DNA from: Candidatus Poribacteria bacterium
Lineage (GTDB): Bacteria > Poribacteria > WGA-4E > WGA-3G
Direction of reading: 5' to 3'
DNA: 64,000 nt
Assembly (NCBI GenBank): GCA_012267415.1
Contig: JAAXGN010000015.1
Span: 124,001-188,000 of the forward strand
Shown: positions 1 to 7,819 of the stretch, one piece after another
Position numbering within the stretch: position 1 is the stretch's first letter
How the letters are laid out: every line of letters starts with the position of its first letter
Notes under the pieces: generated by a model
Database searches by the model: none
Told to the model about the DNA's origin: nothing
The model's input: only the letters and a program-made list of their open reading frames with translations
Made by a program: the position numbers and the translations under genes

Positions 1-2
1 GA

Positions 3-548
3 CTTGAGAAGGTTGAGAGTCTGTCGGCGTATAGACAGGATCAAACAGAGACAATTTTCACCGCAGAAACCGAGATGTTGACTGGTGAAGGATTGATCCT
101 TAAACTTGACGATGTAATGCAAGCAGCACCTCACAGCGCGAATGAGATTGAACTGGCGTTTCTCACACCGACCAGTATTAAGGTAGATGGAAAGTGGACG
201 CATCATCTAACGTTTGAACATCTCATCCGTAATCTGCTACGACGTATCCGTTTCCTGAGTTATTTTCATTGTGGCGAGGATTTGGATGTGGATGCTCATG
301 GTTTAATTAAGGCTTCTGCTGATGTTAAGCATGTTTCTCGTCTGAATTGGCTCAGAAAGGATCGGTACTCTTACCGTGCGGAGAAGTCCGTTCCGATGGG
401 TGGATTTGTCGGGAAAATCCATTTTTCGGGGGAATTAGAACCGTTCTTGCCGTTCATCTATCTTGGTGAGTATTTGCATATCGGACATCATACGGCATTC
501 GGGTTTGGACAGTATCGTATCATCTCTACATCTATTGACCAACCTTGA
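3..548 (+). CDS. cas6: CRISPR endoribonuclease Cas6, C-terminal part (5' end outside window)
   Basis: Cas6 cuts the pre-crRNA within each repeat and leaves the repeat-derived 5' tag on the crRNA. The reading frame is open to the left edge of the window, so the true start is not visible; the first internal ATG is at 75. The visible 180 or so residues match the second ferredoxin-like half of the Cas6 family. They end with the typical glycine-rich segment HIGHHTAFGFGQYRI, preceded by GFVGKIHFSG. The gene reads toward the cas1 remnant and the CRISPR array on the same strand, and the array repeats end in GAAAC, as Cas6-processed repeats usually do. The last 17 bases overlap a convergent small gene. 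The remaining cas genes, if any, must lie left of the window. Confidence 0.85.
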   Translation, partial: LEKVESLSAYRQDQTETIFTAETEMLTGEGLILKLDDVMQAAPHSANEIELAFLTPTSIKVDGKWTHHLTFEHLIRNLLRRIRFLSYFHCGEDLDVDAHGLIKASADVKHVSRLNWLRKDRYSYRAEKSVPMGGFVGKIHFSGELEPFLPFIYLGEYLHIGHHTAFGFGQYRIISTSIDQP

Positions 549-777
549 AAAGATTTTCAAACCAATTAAATATCTCTGCTTTCGTAACAATTCCGAGACA
601 GAGCAGAATGACAAAGATAATAGAGACCCATAAGAGAAGACGTACTGCACGTTTGGTAATACATAAGATGAGGACTATGGCGAACCTGGCGGTAATTATC
701 AAAAATAGTGGGAGCTGAGTAATTCTGGCATAACGACTTCCGTACAATACGTGACAGGAATCAAACTTAATCAGCAT
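532..777 (-). CDS. Small putative membrane protein
   Basis: I do not recognise this 81-residue protein. It has two hydrophobic stretches, roughly residues 22-40 and 47-65, separated by a Lys/Arg-containing turn, which suggests a two-helix inner membrane hairpin. Its ATG lies inside the last codons of the ankyrin gene upstream once that gene's frameshift is corrected (stop at 767-769), an 11-base overlap that would allow translational coupling. The 3' end overlaps the convergent cas6 by 17 bases. The overlap geometry and hydrophobic pattern favour a real gene, but there is no strong ribosome binding site and no family match I can name. Confidence 0.4.
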   Translation of the reverse strand: MLIKFDSCHVLYGSRYARITQLPLFLIITARFAIVLILCITKRAVRLLLWVSIIFVILLCLGIVTKAEIFNWFENLFKVGQ

Positions 778-1599
778 GACCCCGTAGTATATCGACTATT
801 TGCTTTTCGCGATTATCCTCCGCACTTTGTAAGGCAGTTTTTCCTTCTACATTCTCAATATTGACATCCGCACCCCCATGTAACAATATTGATATGATTG
901 ATATGGTAGTTTTAAGATCTTTCTTCTCGCCAAAAATTGCACGCATCCATTTCTGATCAATATATCTAACATATTCGGTTCACTGTGCAGTACTGCCCTG
1001 TGTAACGGTGTTTTAAAATCGCAGTCCTTTATGTTGACGTGTGCGCCGTGTTGTATCAATTGTTTTACGATAGGATAGGCATCACGGTGGTAAGCTGCAG
1101 AATGTAATGGTGTTAATTTAAAGCGATCTGTAACATTTATCTCAGCTCCATTTTCTATTAATAGTTCGGCAGTCTTCTGTGCATTAGATTCTGTTGCTAT
1201 GTGCAAGGGTGTTTTTTGTGCATACTTACTTTTTATGTTTATCTTTGTGCCATGCTGTATGAGTATTCTTGCTATTTCATGTCCATCGGCATGTTTTGCT
1301 GCATAGTGCAATGGCGTTTCCCCCCAACTATCCTGGGCATTTAAATCCGCTCCGTTTTCTATCAGACGATTTATCACCTCGTGTGCATTTTTATCTATGG
1401 CAACGTGTAATGGAATTCTATTTCCATAAGTTATTAAGTTAACATCTTCTCCGCTTACAATAAGTCTATCAATTTCCTCATGTGCGTTTTCTTCTATGGC
1501 TTGTAGTAAAGGTGATTCGGGTTTCCGAATTCTTCGCTTGCTTCTCCGATTTCTTTGTCTTCTATTTCTGGGATTGGCAACTGCATTTTGATCGTTCAT
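767..1599 (-). pseudogene. Ankyrin-repeat protein with a frameshift
   Basis: The start at 1599 has a good ribosome binding site (AAAGGAGA, about 4 bases before ATG). A basic N-terminal tail rich in Arg, Asn and Gln (residues 5-25) is followed by about six ankyrin repeats, recognisable by recurring TPLH and NGA/HGA motifs, which are protein-protein interaction modules. In this frame the protein runs into non-ankyrin residues near 965 and stops at 847. In the -1 frame the ankyrin pattern resumes (LLHGGADVNIENVEGKTAL) and continues to a stop at 767. One missing base between about 940 and 975 explains this, whether as a mutation or a sequencing error. It is the second gene of a three-gene minus-strand cassette facing cas6. 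No enzymatic domain is visible. Confidence 0.75.
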
Positions 1600-1609
1600 T
1601 GTGTCTCCT

Positions 1610-2023
1610 TTATTCTTCAAGGACAATTATTCTACCCACATCTTCAATATTTGGTGCGTGTCCACGTTTCTGTGCCCACCATCTCTGCGATACGACACTA
1701 AACCTTGTTGCGTTTGAATATTCGTCCACATTTATCAAGAACACTATATAATCGCTTGACCACGCAAATATCGGTGCGCCTTCGGGTGGATCGTATTCAT
1801 TTTCACTGTGACAGAGATAGCAGTTCAAACACGAGACACTTGAGAACCGTCTTAGGAGTCGGAGCGGAATACTGTAACCGATTATATTTTTGTCGAATCT
1901 CTCCGTTTCAGGTGTTATGTGTTCAGCGAACAGTTGGTGAAATCGGTCCGCGAGTGTTGGTAAGCGTTTATCGTGACAGTCGTTTGTTTGTGGATTATTC
2001 TGTTGTTGCACATCAGAATTCAT
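1610..2023 (-). CDS. Hypothetical protein, first gene of ankyrin cassette
   Basis: I do not recognise this 137-residue soluble protein. AAAGGAG lies six bases before the ATG at 2023, so the start is well supported. A hydrophilic N-terminal third (many Gln and Asn) is followed by a compact region with a C-x-x-C-x-x-C cluster (CLNCYLC, near residues 65-71) that could bind a metal. A mixed alpha/beta-looking tail follows. It ends 11 bases before the ankyrin gene start, so the two are almost certainly co-transcribed. The pairing of an unknown protein with an ankyrin protein next to a disrupted cas1 may mark an inserted accessory cassette. Function is unknown. Confidence 0.6.
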   Translation of the reverse strand: MNSDVQQQNNPQTNDCHDKRLPTLADRFHQLFAEHITPETERFDKNIIGYSIPLRLLRRFSSVSCLNCYLCHSENEYDPPEGAPIFAWSSDYIVFLINVDEYSNATRFSVVSQRWWAQKRGHAPNIEDVGRIIVLEE

Positions 2024-2268
2024 ACGCTACTCCTTTGCTTAGAAGTAAAGGTCTCAGTGTTGGATTTATATTATGGGTAAATGAACACTGACCCAAACGC
2101 CATTTTACATAAAAATCCGGAAGCAAGTTATATTCTGTATTTTAGGTAAATCTAATCTGAATTGGAATACAATGGGTGAGTTGCTTTTACGAGTATTCTC
2201 ATAGTATACTCTATATTTATCTCAAAGTCAAATTATTATATATTCGGGTGTAATATAGATTGTATCTG
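2024..2268. other. AT-rich intergenic region without recognisable gene
   Basis: This stretch separates the minus-strand ankyrin cassette from the cas1 remnant. It is very AT-rich, and none of the three plus-strand frames encodes the missing N-terminal part of Cas1. Apart from the palindromic 25-mers that start at 2269, I see nothing coding in it. It probably contains the promoter of the minus-strand cassette, but no clear -35/-10 pair could be assigned. Confidence 0.5.
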
Positions 2269-2293
2269 TAGCACATTCATCCCTGATTGTGCT
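2269..2293. repeat. 25-bp REP-like repeat, copy 1
   Basis: The sequence has 6-bp inverted ends (AGCACA/TGTGCT) around the core TTCATCCCTGATTG. Copies in reverse orientation occur at 2362-2386 and 5077-5101, so this is an interspersed repeat family concentrated around the CRISPR region. Two decayed half-copies (TTCATCCTTAATT and GCATCCTTGATT) lie between copies 1 and 2. Confidence 0.7.
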
Positions 2294-2361
2294 CCTTTAT
2301 ATTACATTCATCCTTAATTATACTTCTCACTACAACATGCATCCTTGATTAGGCGTATTGG

Positions 2362-2386
2362 TAGCACAATCAGGGATGAATGTGCT
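2362..2386. repeat. 25-bp REP-like repeat, copy 2 (inverted)
   Basis: This is the exact reverse complement of the repeat at 2269-2293. With that copy it could form a large inverted repeat across 2269-2386, upstream of the truncated cas1. No gene is associated with it. Confidence 0.7.
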
Positions 2387-2490
2387 ATAAAAAAAATAAG
2401 GTTATTATTCGCTTTGGACTTGAGAAAGGTTGGAAAAAGTGCGATAAACCCTTGTAAATAAGGTATAAGTGTTATAATATTAGTAAGTGA

Positions 2491-3177
2491 ATAGGGGGTT
2501 GTCAACTCCCTATCAAACTCAAAAACGCTGCGCGGTTCGTTCAACGGCAACGCCCCCAGAATGCAGAGGTAAAAACGGCAGTGCGGGCGACGCGTCAAAC
2601 GTTAGATAGACTTGAACGTGCCGATAGTTTGGAATCGCCTTTAGAGTACGCAGGCAGTGGGACAGCCGCGTATTACCGTGCGTATCGGCAATTTCTGACA
2701 CACGATTGGGGGTTTACAAACCGTCAATTCCGTCCACCACCAGACCCAATTAATGCGATGCTTTCACTCGGTTACACACTCTTACATAACCATGTGTATG
2801 CGTTTATTAACGTTGTTGGGTTCGATCCGTACTGCGGTTATTTTCACCAACCGAGGCACGGGCATGCGGCATTAGCCTCGGATCTGATGGAGGAATTTCG
2901 TCAAATTATTGTGGATGGCTATGTTCTCACACTTGTGAACAAGAACACAATACGACCAGAGGACTTTGAGCAGACGAACAAAGGTATCCAGCTCACGAAG
3001 GAAGCGTTAGATCGGTTCCTCATTGGGTATTATGGTCGGATGCAACAGACGTTCCAACATCCTACACGTAACGAGAAAACGACTTACCTTCGTGCTATTG
3101 AGCTTCAGGTTAGACATTTAGCACGTGTGGTAACGGGTGAAGAAGCGAAATATGAACCTTTTCTGGTTCGATCATAG
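2491..3177 (+). pseudogene. cas1: CRISPR integrase Cas1, 5'-truncated
   Basis: Cas1 is the integrase that inserts new spacers. The frame is open from just after a stop at 2488-2490; the first usable start is GTG 2581. That gives about 199 residues from GTG 2581, or about 228 from the open frame, against the usual 320 or so. Counting from GTG 2581, the candidate catalytic triad is present: Glu22 before AGSGTAAYY, His89 in GYFHQ and Asp101 in SDLMEEFR. The Glu-His spacing of 67 and His-Asp spacing of 12 are close to those of known Cas1 proteins. The motif PDPINAMLSLGYTLL is also typical. The N-terminal beta-sheet domain needed for dimerisation is missing, and nothing upstream encodes it. The opposite-strand ankyrin cassette lies between this gene and cas6. 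Most likely non-functional. Confidence 0.8.
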
Positions 3178-3200
3178 GATAATATATCCTAATAGTGCCA

Positions 3201-3237
3201 AAAAGATGGAAGGGTAGGTACCCTTCCATCTTTTTTT
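3201..3237 (+). terminator. Intrinsic terminator after cas1
   Basis: A perfect 11-bp stem (AGATGGAAGGG with CCCTTCCATCT) closes a 6-base loop and runs into seven T. It lies 23 bases after the cas1 stop and isolates the cas transcript from the CRISPR leader. Confidence 0.85.
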
Positions 3238-3254
3238 GCTGATAATGAAAAAAC

Positions 3255-3284
3255 TTGACATTTTCTGCAGATTTAGTGTATACT
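3255..3284 (+). promoter_or_regulatory. Putative CRISPR leader promoter
   Basis: TTGACA at 3255-3260 and TATACT at 3279-3284 are separated by 18 bases, a good sigma-70-type promoter. It reads toward the array, whose first repeat begins at 3522, and the repeat orientation (3' end GAAAC) agrees with transcription on this strand. The 240 bases between promoter and first repeat contain no gene and should be the leader. Confidence 0.6.
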
Positions 3285-3521
3285 TATATTACACACAAAC
3301 ATCGCTTGCTGATCGATCTGTGTGTCAGTTGAAAGTGCCCCAGAACATAGACGGTGCCTTGTTTTAGCGTCTCTTTTACTAAAAAACGGTGTTTGGTGTA
3401 GTGTACATAAGGGTTTAGAGGGGTTTTGGGTAAAATTTGCAGTTGAAAAAACCCTCCGCGCAGTTGATGTTTGGTTTTGGCAATTTTAGCCTTTACTGTG
3501 ACTGGGTTCGCAGGGGGTGCT

Positions 3522-4079
3522 GTTCGGAAAGTATTTCCCGTTTGAAGGGAATGGAAACAGAAGCACCTGTGAACCCACCTCTTTTTTTCTTTGTCGAGTT
3601 CGGAAAGTATTTCCCGTTTGAAGGGAATGGAAACACAATGTCGGGGTTCTCCTGTTTGGGTAAACCATGTTCGGAAAGTATTTCCCGTTTGAAGGGAATG
3701 GAAACTGACGGAATTGACGGAAAAGATGGTTACTAATGCGGTTCGGAAAGTATTTCCCGTTTGAAGGGAATGGAAACGAACGCTGTTGATCTTTTGACTC
3801 GACCGGATGTGCTTGGTTCGGAAAGTATTTCCCGTTTGAAGGGAATGGAAACCGTCCTGTAAAGTGCTCGTCTTCCACGGTTGTACAGAAAAAGTTCGGA
3901 AAGTATTTCCCGTTTGAAGGGAATGGAAACCAAACCGCATCTCGCTCTTTTTAGTTAATACGCCACGTTCGGAAAGTATTTCCCGTTTGAAGGGAATGGA
4001 AACTTAAACCGACTAGAAATCTCATTGGATTCCTCCTTTTTCGTTCGGAAAGTATTTCCCGTTTGAAGGGAATGGAAAC
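3522..4079 (+). CRISPR. CRISPR array, 8 repeats and 7 spacers
   Basis: Eight identical 37-bp repeats start at 3522, 3598, 3669, 3741, 3816, 3894, 3967 and 4043. Spacers are 34-41 bp (39, 34, 35, 38, 41, 36 and 39). The repeat begins GTTCGGAAAG and ends GAATGGAAAC. It contains a short hairpin (TTCCC, loop GTTTGAA, GGGAA), and cleavage at its base would leave the 8-nt tag ATGGAAAC, as expected for Cas6 processing in type I or III systems. The last repeat is not degenerate, so there is no sign of decay at the distal end of the array itself. No effector genes are in view, so the subtype cannot be fixed. Open reading frames inside the array are artefacts. Confidence 0.97.
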
Positions 4080-4576
4080 TCAATTTTTTGCATTATTTAG
4101 ATATGAAACTATCTTTAGTCCCGTAGAGATGGAATGTTTATTGAAGACACGAAGAAAATTGAAACCAAATCTGTGAAAGTAACCCTGATATGTGCCAGAG
4201 CACTTTCCGTGCCTTCCATGTTCTCCGCGTAATCCGAGATTCTGACAAAAAGGGGAGGGTGTGTAGATTTTTAGTAGAAACACATGAGTAAGGTTTTTGT
4301 TAAAGACGAAGCACCAGAGGGGTAAAAGGTGTATAGAATACGTTGATATTACCATAGTAAGCCCCAGAGGGACGAAAGGTATCTCAGGTTACGGAATTAA
4401 ATACACACGTTCTATACACTTTTCGCACCGTTGGTGCTTGGTTTTTTGTTGTTCACACGTTCTCTTCCAACCTTCCATTTGCATTTAGGTTTAGAATAAG
4501 TTATACTTTACATTGTTATTAGATGGTGACATAAAAGACGCGTTGTCTGCTTCTAAACAAAAGAAGCAAAAGTCCT
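4080..4576. other. Gene-free region with interspersed short repeats
   Basis: About 500 bases after the array hold no convincing gene. A TTTAGTCCCGTAGAGATGG-type unit lies at 4114-4140; related copies occur inside the element at 12838-13162. A second family appears three times: 4310-4338 (+), 4359-4388 (+) and about 4410-4440 (-), each of the form AAGC(C/A)CCAGAGG(G) then (C/T)GAAAGGT(G)TAT. Both families are palindromic or partly so and look like decayed non-autonomous repeats. Confidence 0.6.
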
Positions 4577-4972
4577 ATGCAAAAATTACAACATCCTGAG
4601 CGAGTTATCGTACCAATGAGTAAGTTATACGTTATGTCTCCTAAGTTGCGTAAGTATTTAAAAGGAAAAAGAAAGTTGGCATTAGGTGAATTTCAACTAT
4701 TGCGACATGGATTCAAGGATAAGCTAGAGACAGCAGAGACACTCATGTATATTTATGAATCTATAGGTTTTGGTGAGCCTTTAGATTCAGTATGGCAAGA
4801 AATAAAAAAAAGCGGTTACGGGGATGAACACCCATGTTGCGTTTTTGGATCCCGCCTCCTTTTGTCTGCAATAATATTGATGGGGGAACATTGGATTAAA
4901 GACAATTACCTATACCTATGGAATGAAATCGATGAACTTGTTCAGAAATACAATCTGTCTGAAGGGAATTGA
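4577..4972 (+). CDS. Hypothetical protein ending in a CRISPR-like repeat
   Basis: I do not recognise this 131-residue soluble protein. It is basic in the first 50 residues (MSPKLRKYLKGKRKLALG) and helical-looking later (GEHWIKDNYLYLWNEIDELV). The ribosome binding site before ATG 4577 is weak; an alternative start is ATG 4616. The last 11 codons and the stop lie within a degenerate CRISPR-type repeat at 4940-4975, so the stop codon comes from the repeat (GAATTGAAAC). The gene could be an old accessory gene trimmed by the repeat, or a chance frame; composition favours a real or recently real protein. It lies between the array and a second lone repeat. Confidence 0.45.
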   Translation: MQKLQHPERVIVPMSKLYVMSPKLRKYLKGKRKLALGEFQLLRHGFKDKLETAETLMYIYESIGFGEPLDSVWQEIKKSGYGDEHPCCVFGSRLLLSAIILMGEHWIKDNYLYLWNEIDELVQKYNLSEGN

Positions 4973-4975
4973 AAC
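4940..4975 (+). repeat. Degenerate CRISPR-like repeat 1
   Basis: This 36-bp unit begins GTTCAGAAATA and ends GAAGGGAATTGAAAC. It aligns over its whole length with the 37-bp repeat of the array at 3522-4079 in the same orientation, with changes mainly in the middle. It overlaps the 3' end of the preceding small gene. Confidence 0.65.
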
Positions 4976-5076
4976 GGGACGAATGGAAGGATGGAAGAAA
5001 GGAAGAATTCTATCATATCCGTTTGATACGATCATATTCTAAGCACGGAACTTTTCGCTGGTGATGACGTGTTTCG

Positions 5077-5101
5077 TAGCACAATCAAGGATGAATGTGC
5101 T
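5077..5101. repeat. 25-bp REP-like repeat, copy 3
   Basis: Same orientation as the copy at 2362-2386, with one base changed (AATCAAGGATG instead of AATCAGGGATG). It sits between the two degenerate CRISPR-like repeats. Confidence 0.7.
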
Positions 5102-5110
5102 ACAGACATA

Positions 5111-5150
5111 GTTAAACCGATTAAATTTCACGTCTGAAGGAGATTGAAAC
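5111..5150 (+). repeat. Degenerate CRISPR-like repeat 2
   Basis: This unit begins GTTAAACCGATTAAATTTC and ends GAAGGAGATTGAAAC. It has the start and end of a typical type I/III CRISPR repeat but differs from the main array in its centre. It may be the single survivor of a different array. The 135 bases separating it from the first degenerate repeat contain a REP-like repeat instead of recognisable spacers. Confidence 0.5.
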
Positions 5151-5260
5151 CAAACACGATACCTGACGGTTAAATGTTTACAAATACGGACAAGTGCCAA
5201 AAGGATTGTTACAATAACTCGCTAAGCAAGCAGGAAATAAAAATTAGACAGGAACAAAAT

Positions 5261-5764
5261 ATGAATACACTCCCGATAACATTTGGAGAATTCCATGATG
5301 TAAATAAAATAATTAAATACTTTGCTTATGGAGAAGCTATAAAACCATTCTCATTTATCTCTATGTCCCCAGAATGCAAAAAAATCGGTAAATTTACGCT
5401 TAAAGGATATAGACGTTCCTTCCTATACTATAACTTCGGTTACCTTGCAAATATTATACCTGATCCAAATTGTAATGTGGTAGGGGGATTATGGGAAATT
5501 GATGAATATACTGAAAACCCTTTAGAAATTATTGAAGGTGTACCTTTCATGTACAGAGAATGCTATACAGATGAAGGTGTTTTATTTTACAGAATAATCG
5601 ATAAATACACCGAAGGGTTTAGACAAGTGCCAAGACAAGTTATACCGGTAAGCTTTAAGCGACATATTGAAGCATACTGGGAAAATAACATATTTGGTAT
5701 CACAAAAGAAGAAATTTTATCAAGTTTCAATGAAAATAGACTTGACTTTTATCTAAATGAATAG
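5261..5764 (+). CDS. Gamma-glutamylcyclotransferase-like protein
   Basis: Enzymes of this fold cyclise the gamma-glutamyl group of gamma-glutamyl peptides or amines to 5-oxoproline. The hallmark YFAYG is at residues 20-24, the strand GGLWEID at 75-81 and the segment IEGVPFMYRE at 91-100. Glu92 there matches the general base Glu of the family (EG...Y). I chose ATG 5261 because AGGAA lies six bases upstream; an in-frame ATG at 5174 would add 29 polar residues without similarity. Length from 5261 is 167 residues, normal for the family. The usual SNM after YFAYG is replaced by EAI, so the substrate may differ. It converges with the decarboxylase gene, 13 bases away. Confidence 0.65.
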   Translation: MNTLPITFGEFHDVNKIIKYFAYGEAIKPFSFISMSPECKKIGKFTLKGYRRSFLYYNFGYLANIIPDPNCNVVGGLWEIDEYTENPLEIIEGVPFMYRECYTDEGVLFYRIIDKYTEGFRQVPRQVIPVSFKRHIEAYWENNIFGITKEEILSSFNENRLDFYLNE

Positions 5765-5777
5765 TATCAGTTTCGCG

Positions 5778-7424
5778 TTAGTCGGTAGCACTTTCCCCAA
5801 TTGCCTCCCTTGCTTCCAAGACCTTTTCTACTACTGTTTTCACATCTTCCTCATCAACAAACGGGGATAGGATATACGATTTTAAGGCGACGATCGGTTC
5901 GCCATAGACAGTATGACGGTAGCAATCGGTTGTAGAGATGAAAACACCCCGTCCCTCCATTGCTTCAGAATTGACGTATTGAAATATATCTCGGTTATAT
6001 GCGTTGTTGGCAATTAGGCTATCTTTGTTGGCAACATCTTCAAATTCCTGACGTTGTATTTCAAAGGTATCCACCCCAACGGGGTATACGCGAAATAGTG
6101 TCACAGTTCCGAAGTTGCTCCTATTGAGAACAGTTGTCCCTTCTCTCCCATCCAGATGCTCACGTAGAAGTTGTGTCATCTCTACGATATGTCCAAGGAT
6201 AGCACGGAGTCCTTCAACGCCAAACAGCCGGAGATTGGCAAGTGCTGCAAGGGGACCTGTACCAGCACGTGAAGTCTCAAGCGTATACATCCCCGGACGG
6301 TATTGTCCAAAGTGATATAGATACGGCATCTGTTCGGGTGACCGTCTAAGTAGATCAAGGTCTGTCTGATCTTTGACAAGGACGAGACTTGATATATAAG
6401 GGGTAAATCCTGTTTTGTGAAAGTCAATTCCAACTGAATCTGCGAGGTGTAAATGCTGAATCCGACGACCTGCGCCTGCTAAAGCGCGTAGTGTTCTGGG
6501 TCTAAAATCTAACGGGTTCTCCTCAAAATCATAGTCATTAAATACTGACCATGCCCATCCAATGACTGCATCCGCGTGGATATGTGGATGATAATCCAAC
6601 TTATATTCCTCTACAAGCGTGTTCCGCAAGGCGGTAATCTTTAATAGATTATCCAAGCCAAACGCATCGGTTGTGCCTAATGTCGTGATGATACATGCGA
6701 TTTTCTTACCATCTGTGAGTGCTTTACGTAACTCAGTCTCTAATATCTCAAGATCGATTTCGTTCTCCGTAATCGTTGGGATGGTAATCAGGTTAGTGGT
6801 TCCTATTCCGAGCCAACCCGTTATATTAGCAGCACAGTAATGCCCAGTATCTGAGACGAATACGACTGCATTTTCAGGGGTGCCATCAGCGATTGTATCA
6901 GGACAGGCTTTTTCTAAACCTATTTTTACCCCATAGAGCGAAGTGCCTGTTCCACCAAAGGTAAATACACCCCCTGATCTTTGCGGGTCGTAACCGATCA
7001 GTTGTGATGTCATCGCAACAACTTCTACCTCTGCTAACGCAACGAGTTTACTAAATTCATCCCAACTGATGTTAGGATTATGTAAAGAAGCGAGGAGGAC
7101 ACCGATTAGGCTGGGTATTGTCGTAGGAGCAACGACATTTTGTTGTGTTCTCGGATGTCCGAAGATTGTCATGCCTCTGAGGTAACTAACAAGTTCAGAG
7201 GTTACGTCTTCCACAGTGGACATTGTTTCTTGTAAGGTTGAATGTCTTGCATCAGTAAAATCGGCATGGACAATGTCCCCAAGAAATGGCAGATGTGTTT
7301 TGAGTGCATCAACTTGGTCTAACGCTCGCATGATAGAATGCACAAAGTAGGAATCATGAATGGTATCAGATACAGGTTGTGGAAATGCGAGTCTTATTTT
7401 TTCTAAAATGTCGCGATGAGTCAT
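5778..7424 (-). CDS. PLP-dependent group II decarboxylase
   Basis: The protein belongs to the pyridoxal-phosphate decarboxylases acting on glutamate, aromatic amino acids and similar substrates. Lys337 in DFHKTGF is the Schiff-base lysine, Asp285 in HIHADAVIGWAW binds the pyridine nitrogen, and His195 in SDTGHYCAAN should stack on the ring. At 548 residues it is complete. I cannot assign the substrate from the sequence; related cytosolic enzymes use glutamate, tyrosine or 2,4-diaminobutyrate. There is no clear ribosome binding site before ATG 7424. The gene follows the HigBA-like pair on the same strand, 74 bases after the antitoxin stop, and may be read from the same promoter. Confidence 0.85.
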   Translation of the reverse strand: MTHRDILEKIRLAFPQPVSDTIHDSYFVHSIMRALDQVDALKTHLPFLGDIVHADFTDARHSTLQETMSTVEDVTSELVSYLRGMTIFGHPRTQQNVVAPTTIPSLIGVLLASLHNPNISWDEFSKLVALAEVEVVAMTSQLIGYDPQRSGGVFTFGGTGTSLYGVKIGLEKACPDTIADGTPENAVVFVSDTGHYCAANITGWLGIGTTNLITIPTITENEIDLEILETELRKALTDGKKIACIITTLGTTDAFGLDNLLKITALRNTLVEEYKLDYHPHIHADAVIGWAWSVFNDYDFEENPLDFRPRTLRALAGAGRRIQHLHLADSVGIDFHKTGFTPYISSLVLVKDQTDLDLLRRSPEQMPYLYHFGQYRPGMYTLETSRAGTGPLAALANLRLFGVEGLRAILGHIVEMTQLLREHLDGREGTTVLNRSNFGTVTLFRVYPVGVDTFEIQRQEFEDVANKDSLIANNAYNRDIFQYVNSEAMEGRGVFISTTDCYRHTVYGEPIVALKSYILSPFVDEEDVKTVVEKVLEAREAIGESATD

Positions 7425-7498
7425 TTGTTAAATTCAGATGGAAGTTCTTCTTCAGATCAAACAGTTCTACATCTGTCCTTGGACAACAGTATTGCCAA

Positions 7499-7819
7499 TT
7501 AAAGTTCTGCCAGTTTTGGAAAATGCTCATTTTCGTAATTCATAATGAGTGTACCAACAAAATGCATCAAGGGTGCCAAGGGATGATTTTCTTCTCCATC
7601 AACGAGATCCAATAAATCATCTAACCGTGAAGCAAGTTGTTGATATTCGTACTCATTCAATGGAACTGGCAAGAGATTTTCGTTTTTGATCAGGGAGTCG
7701 ATTAAATCACATAATACATTAACGAGCGGTTGTAATTCGTTCTTGTTCCGCACCGGAAATGTGATCGGTGATTCTATTGAAGATATATTAGGCGTAATTT
7801 GTGTTTTAGGAACCATCAT
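7499..7819 (-). CDS. HigA-like antitoxin lacking the HTH domain
   Basis: The start (ATG ATG at 7819) follows directly after the stop of the toxin gene; its ribosome binding site GGAAGGAG lies in the toxin's last codons, so translation is coupled. The 106 residues resemble the acidic N-terminal segment of HigA-type antitoxins that pair with this toxin family: a conserved EYEYQQLASRLDDLLDL region, then a helix ending MNYENEHFPK. In that family an XRE-type helix-turn-helix domain normally follows, but here the protein stops after six more residues. The toxin-neutralising part may therefore be present without the autorepressor part. Alternatively the gene was truncated by a mutation. Confidence 0.6.
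   Translation of the reverse strand: MMVPKTQITPNISSIESPITFPVRNKNELQPLVNVLCDLIDSLIKNENLLPVPLNEYEYQQLASRLDDLLDLVDGEENHPLAPLMHFVGTLIMNYENEHFPKLAEL

Noticed and set aside
1482-2091. Plus-strand frames opposite the ankyrin cassette
   Set aside because: They are antisense shadows of genes that have good ribosome binding sites and, for one, clear ankyrin repeats.
2418-2437. GACTTGAGAAAGGTTGG resembles the first bases of the window inside cas6 (GACTTGAGAAGGTTGAG)
   Set aside because: Only about 16 bases match with a gap; too short to claim duplication of cas6 sequence.
3284-3940. Several overlapping open frames across the CRISPR array encoding a recurrent peptide
   Set aside because: The recurrence simply mirrors the 37-bp repeats in three frames; there is no start signal and the spacers differ.
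4297-4488. 63-codon frame after the CRISPR array
   Set aside because: It consists mainly of interspersed repeat copies and has no ribosome binding site.
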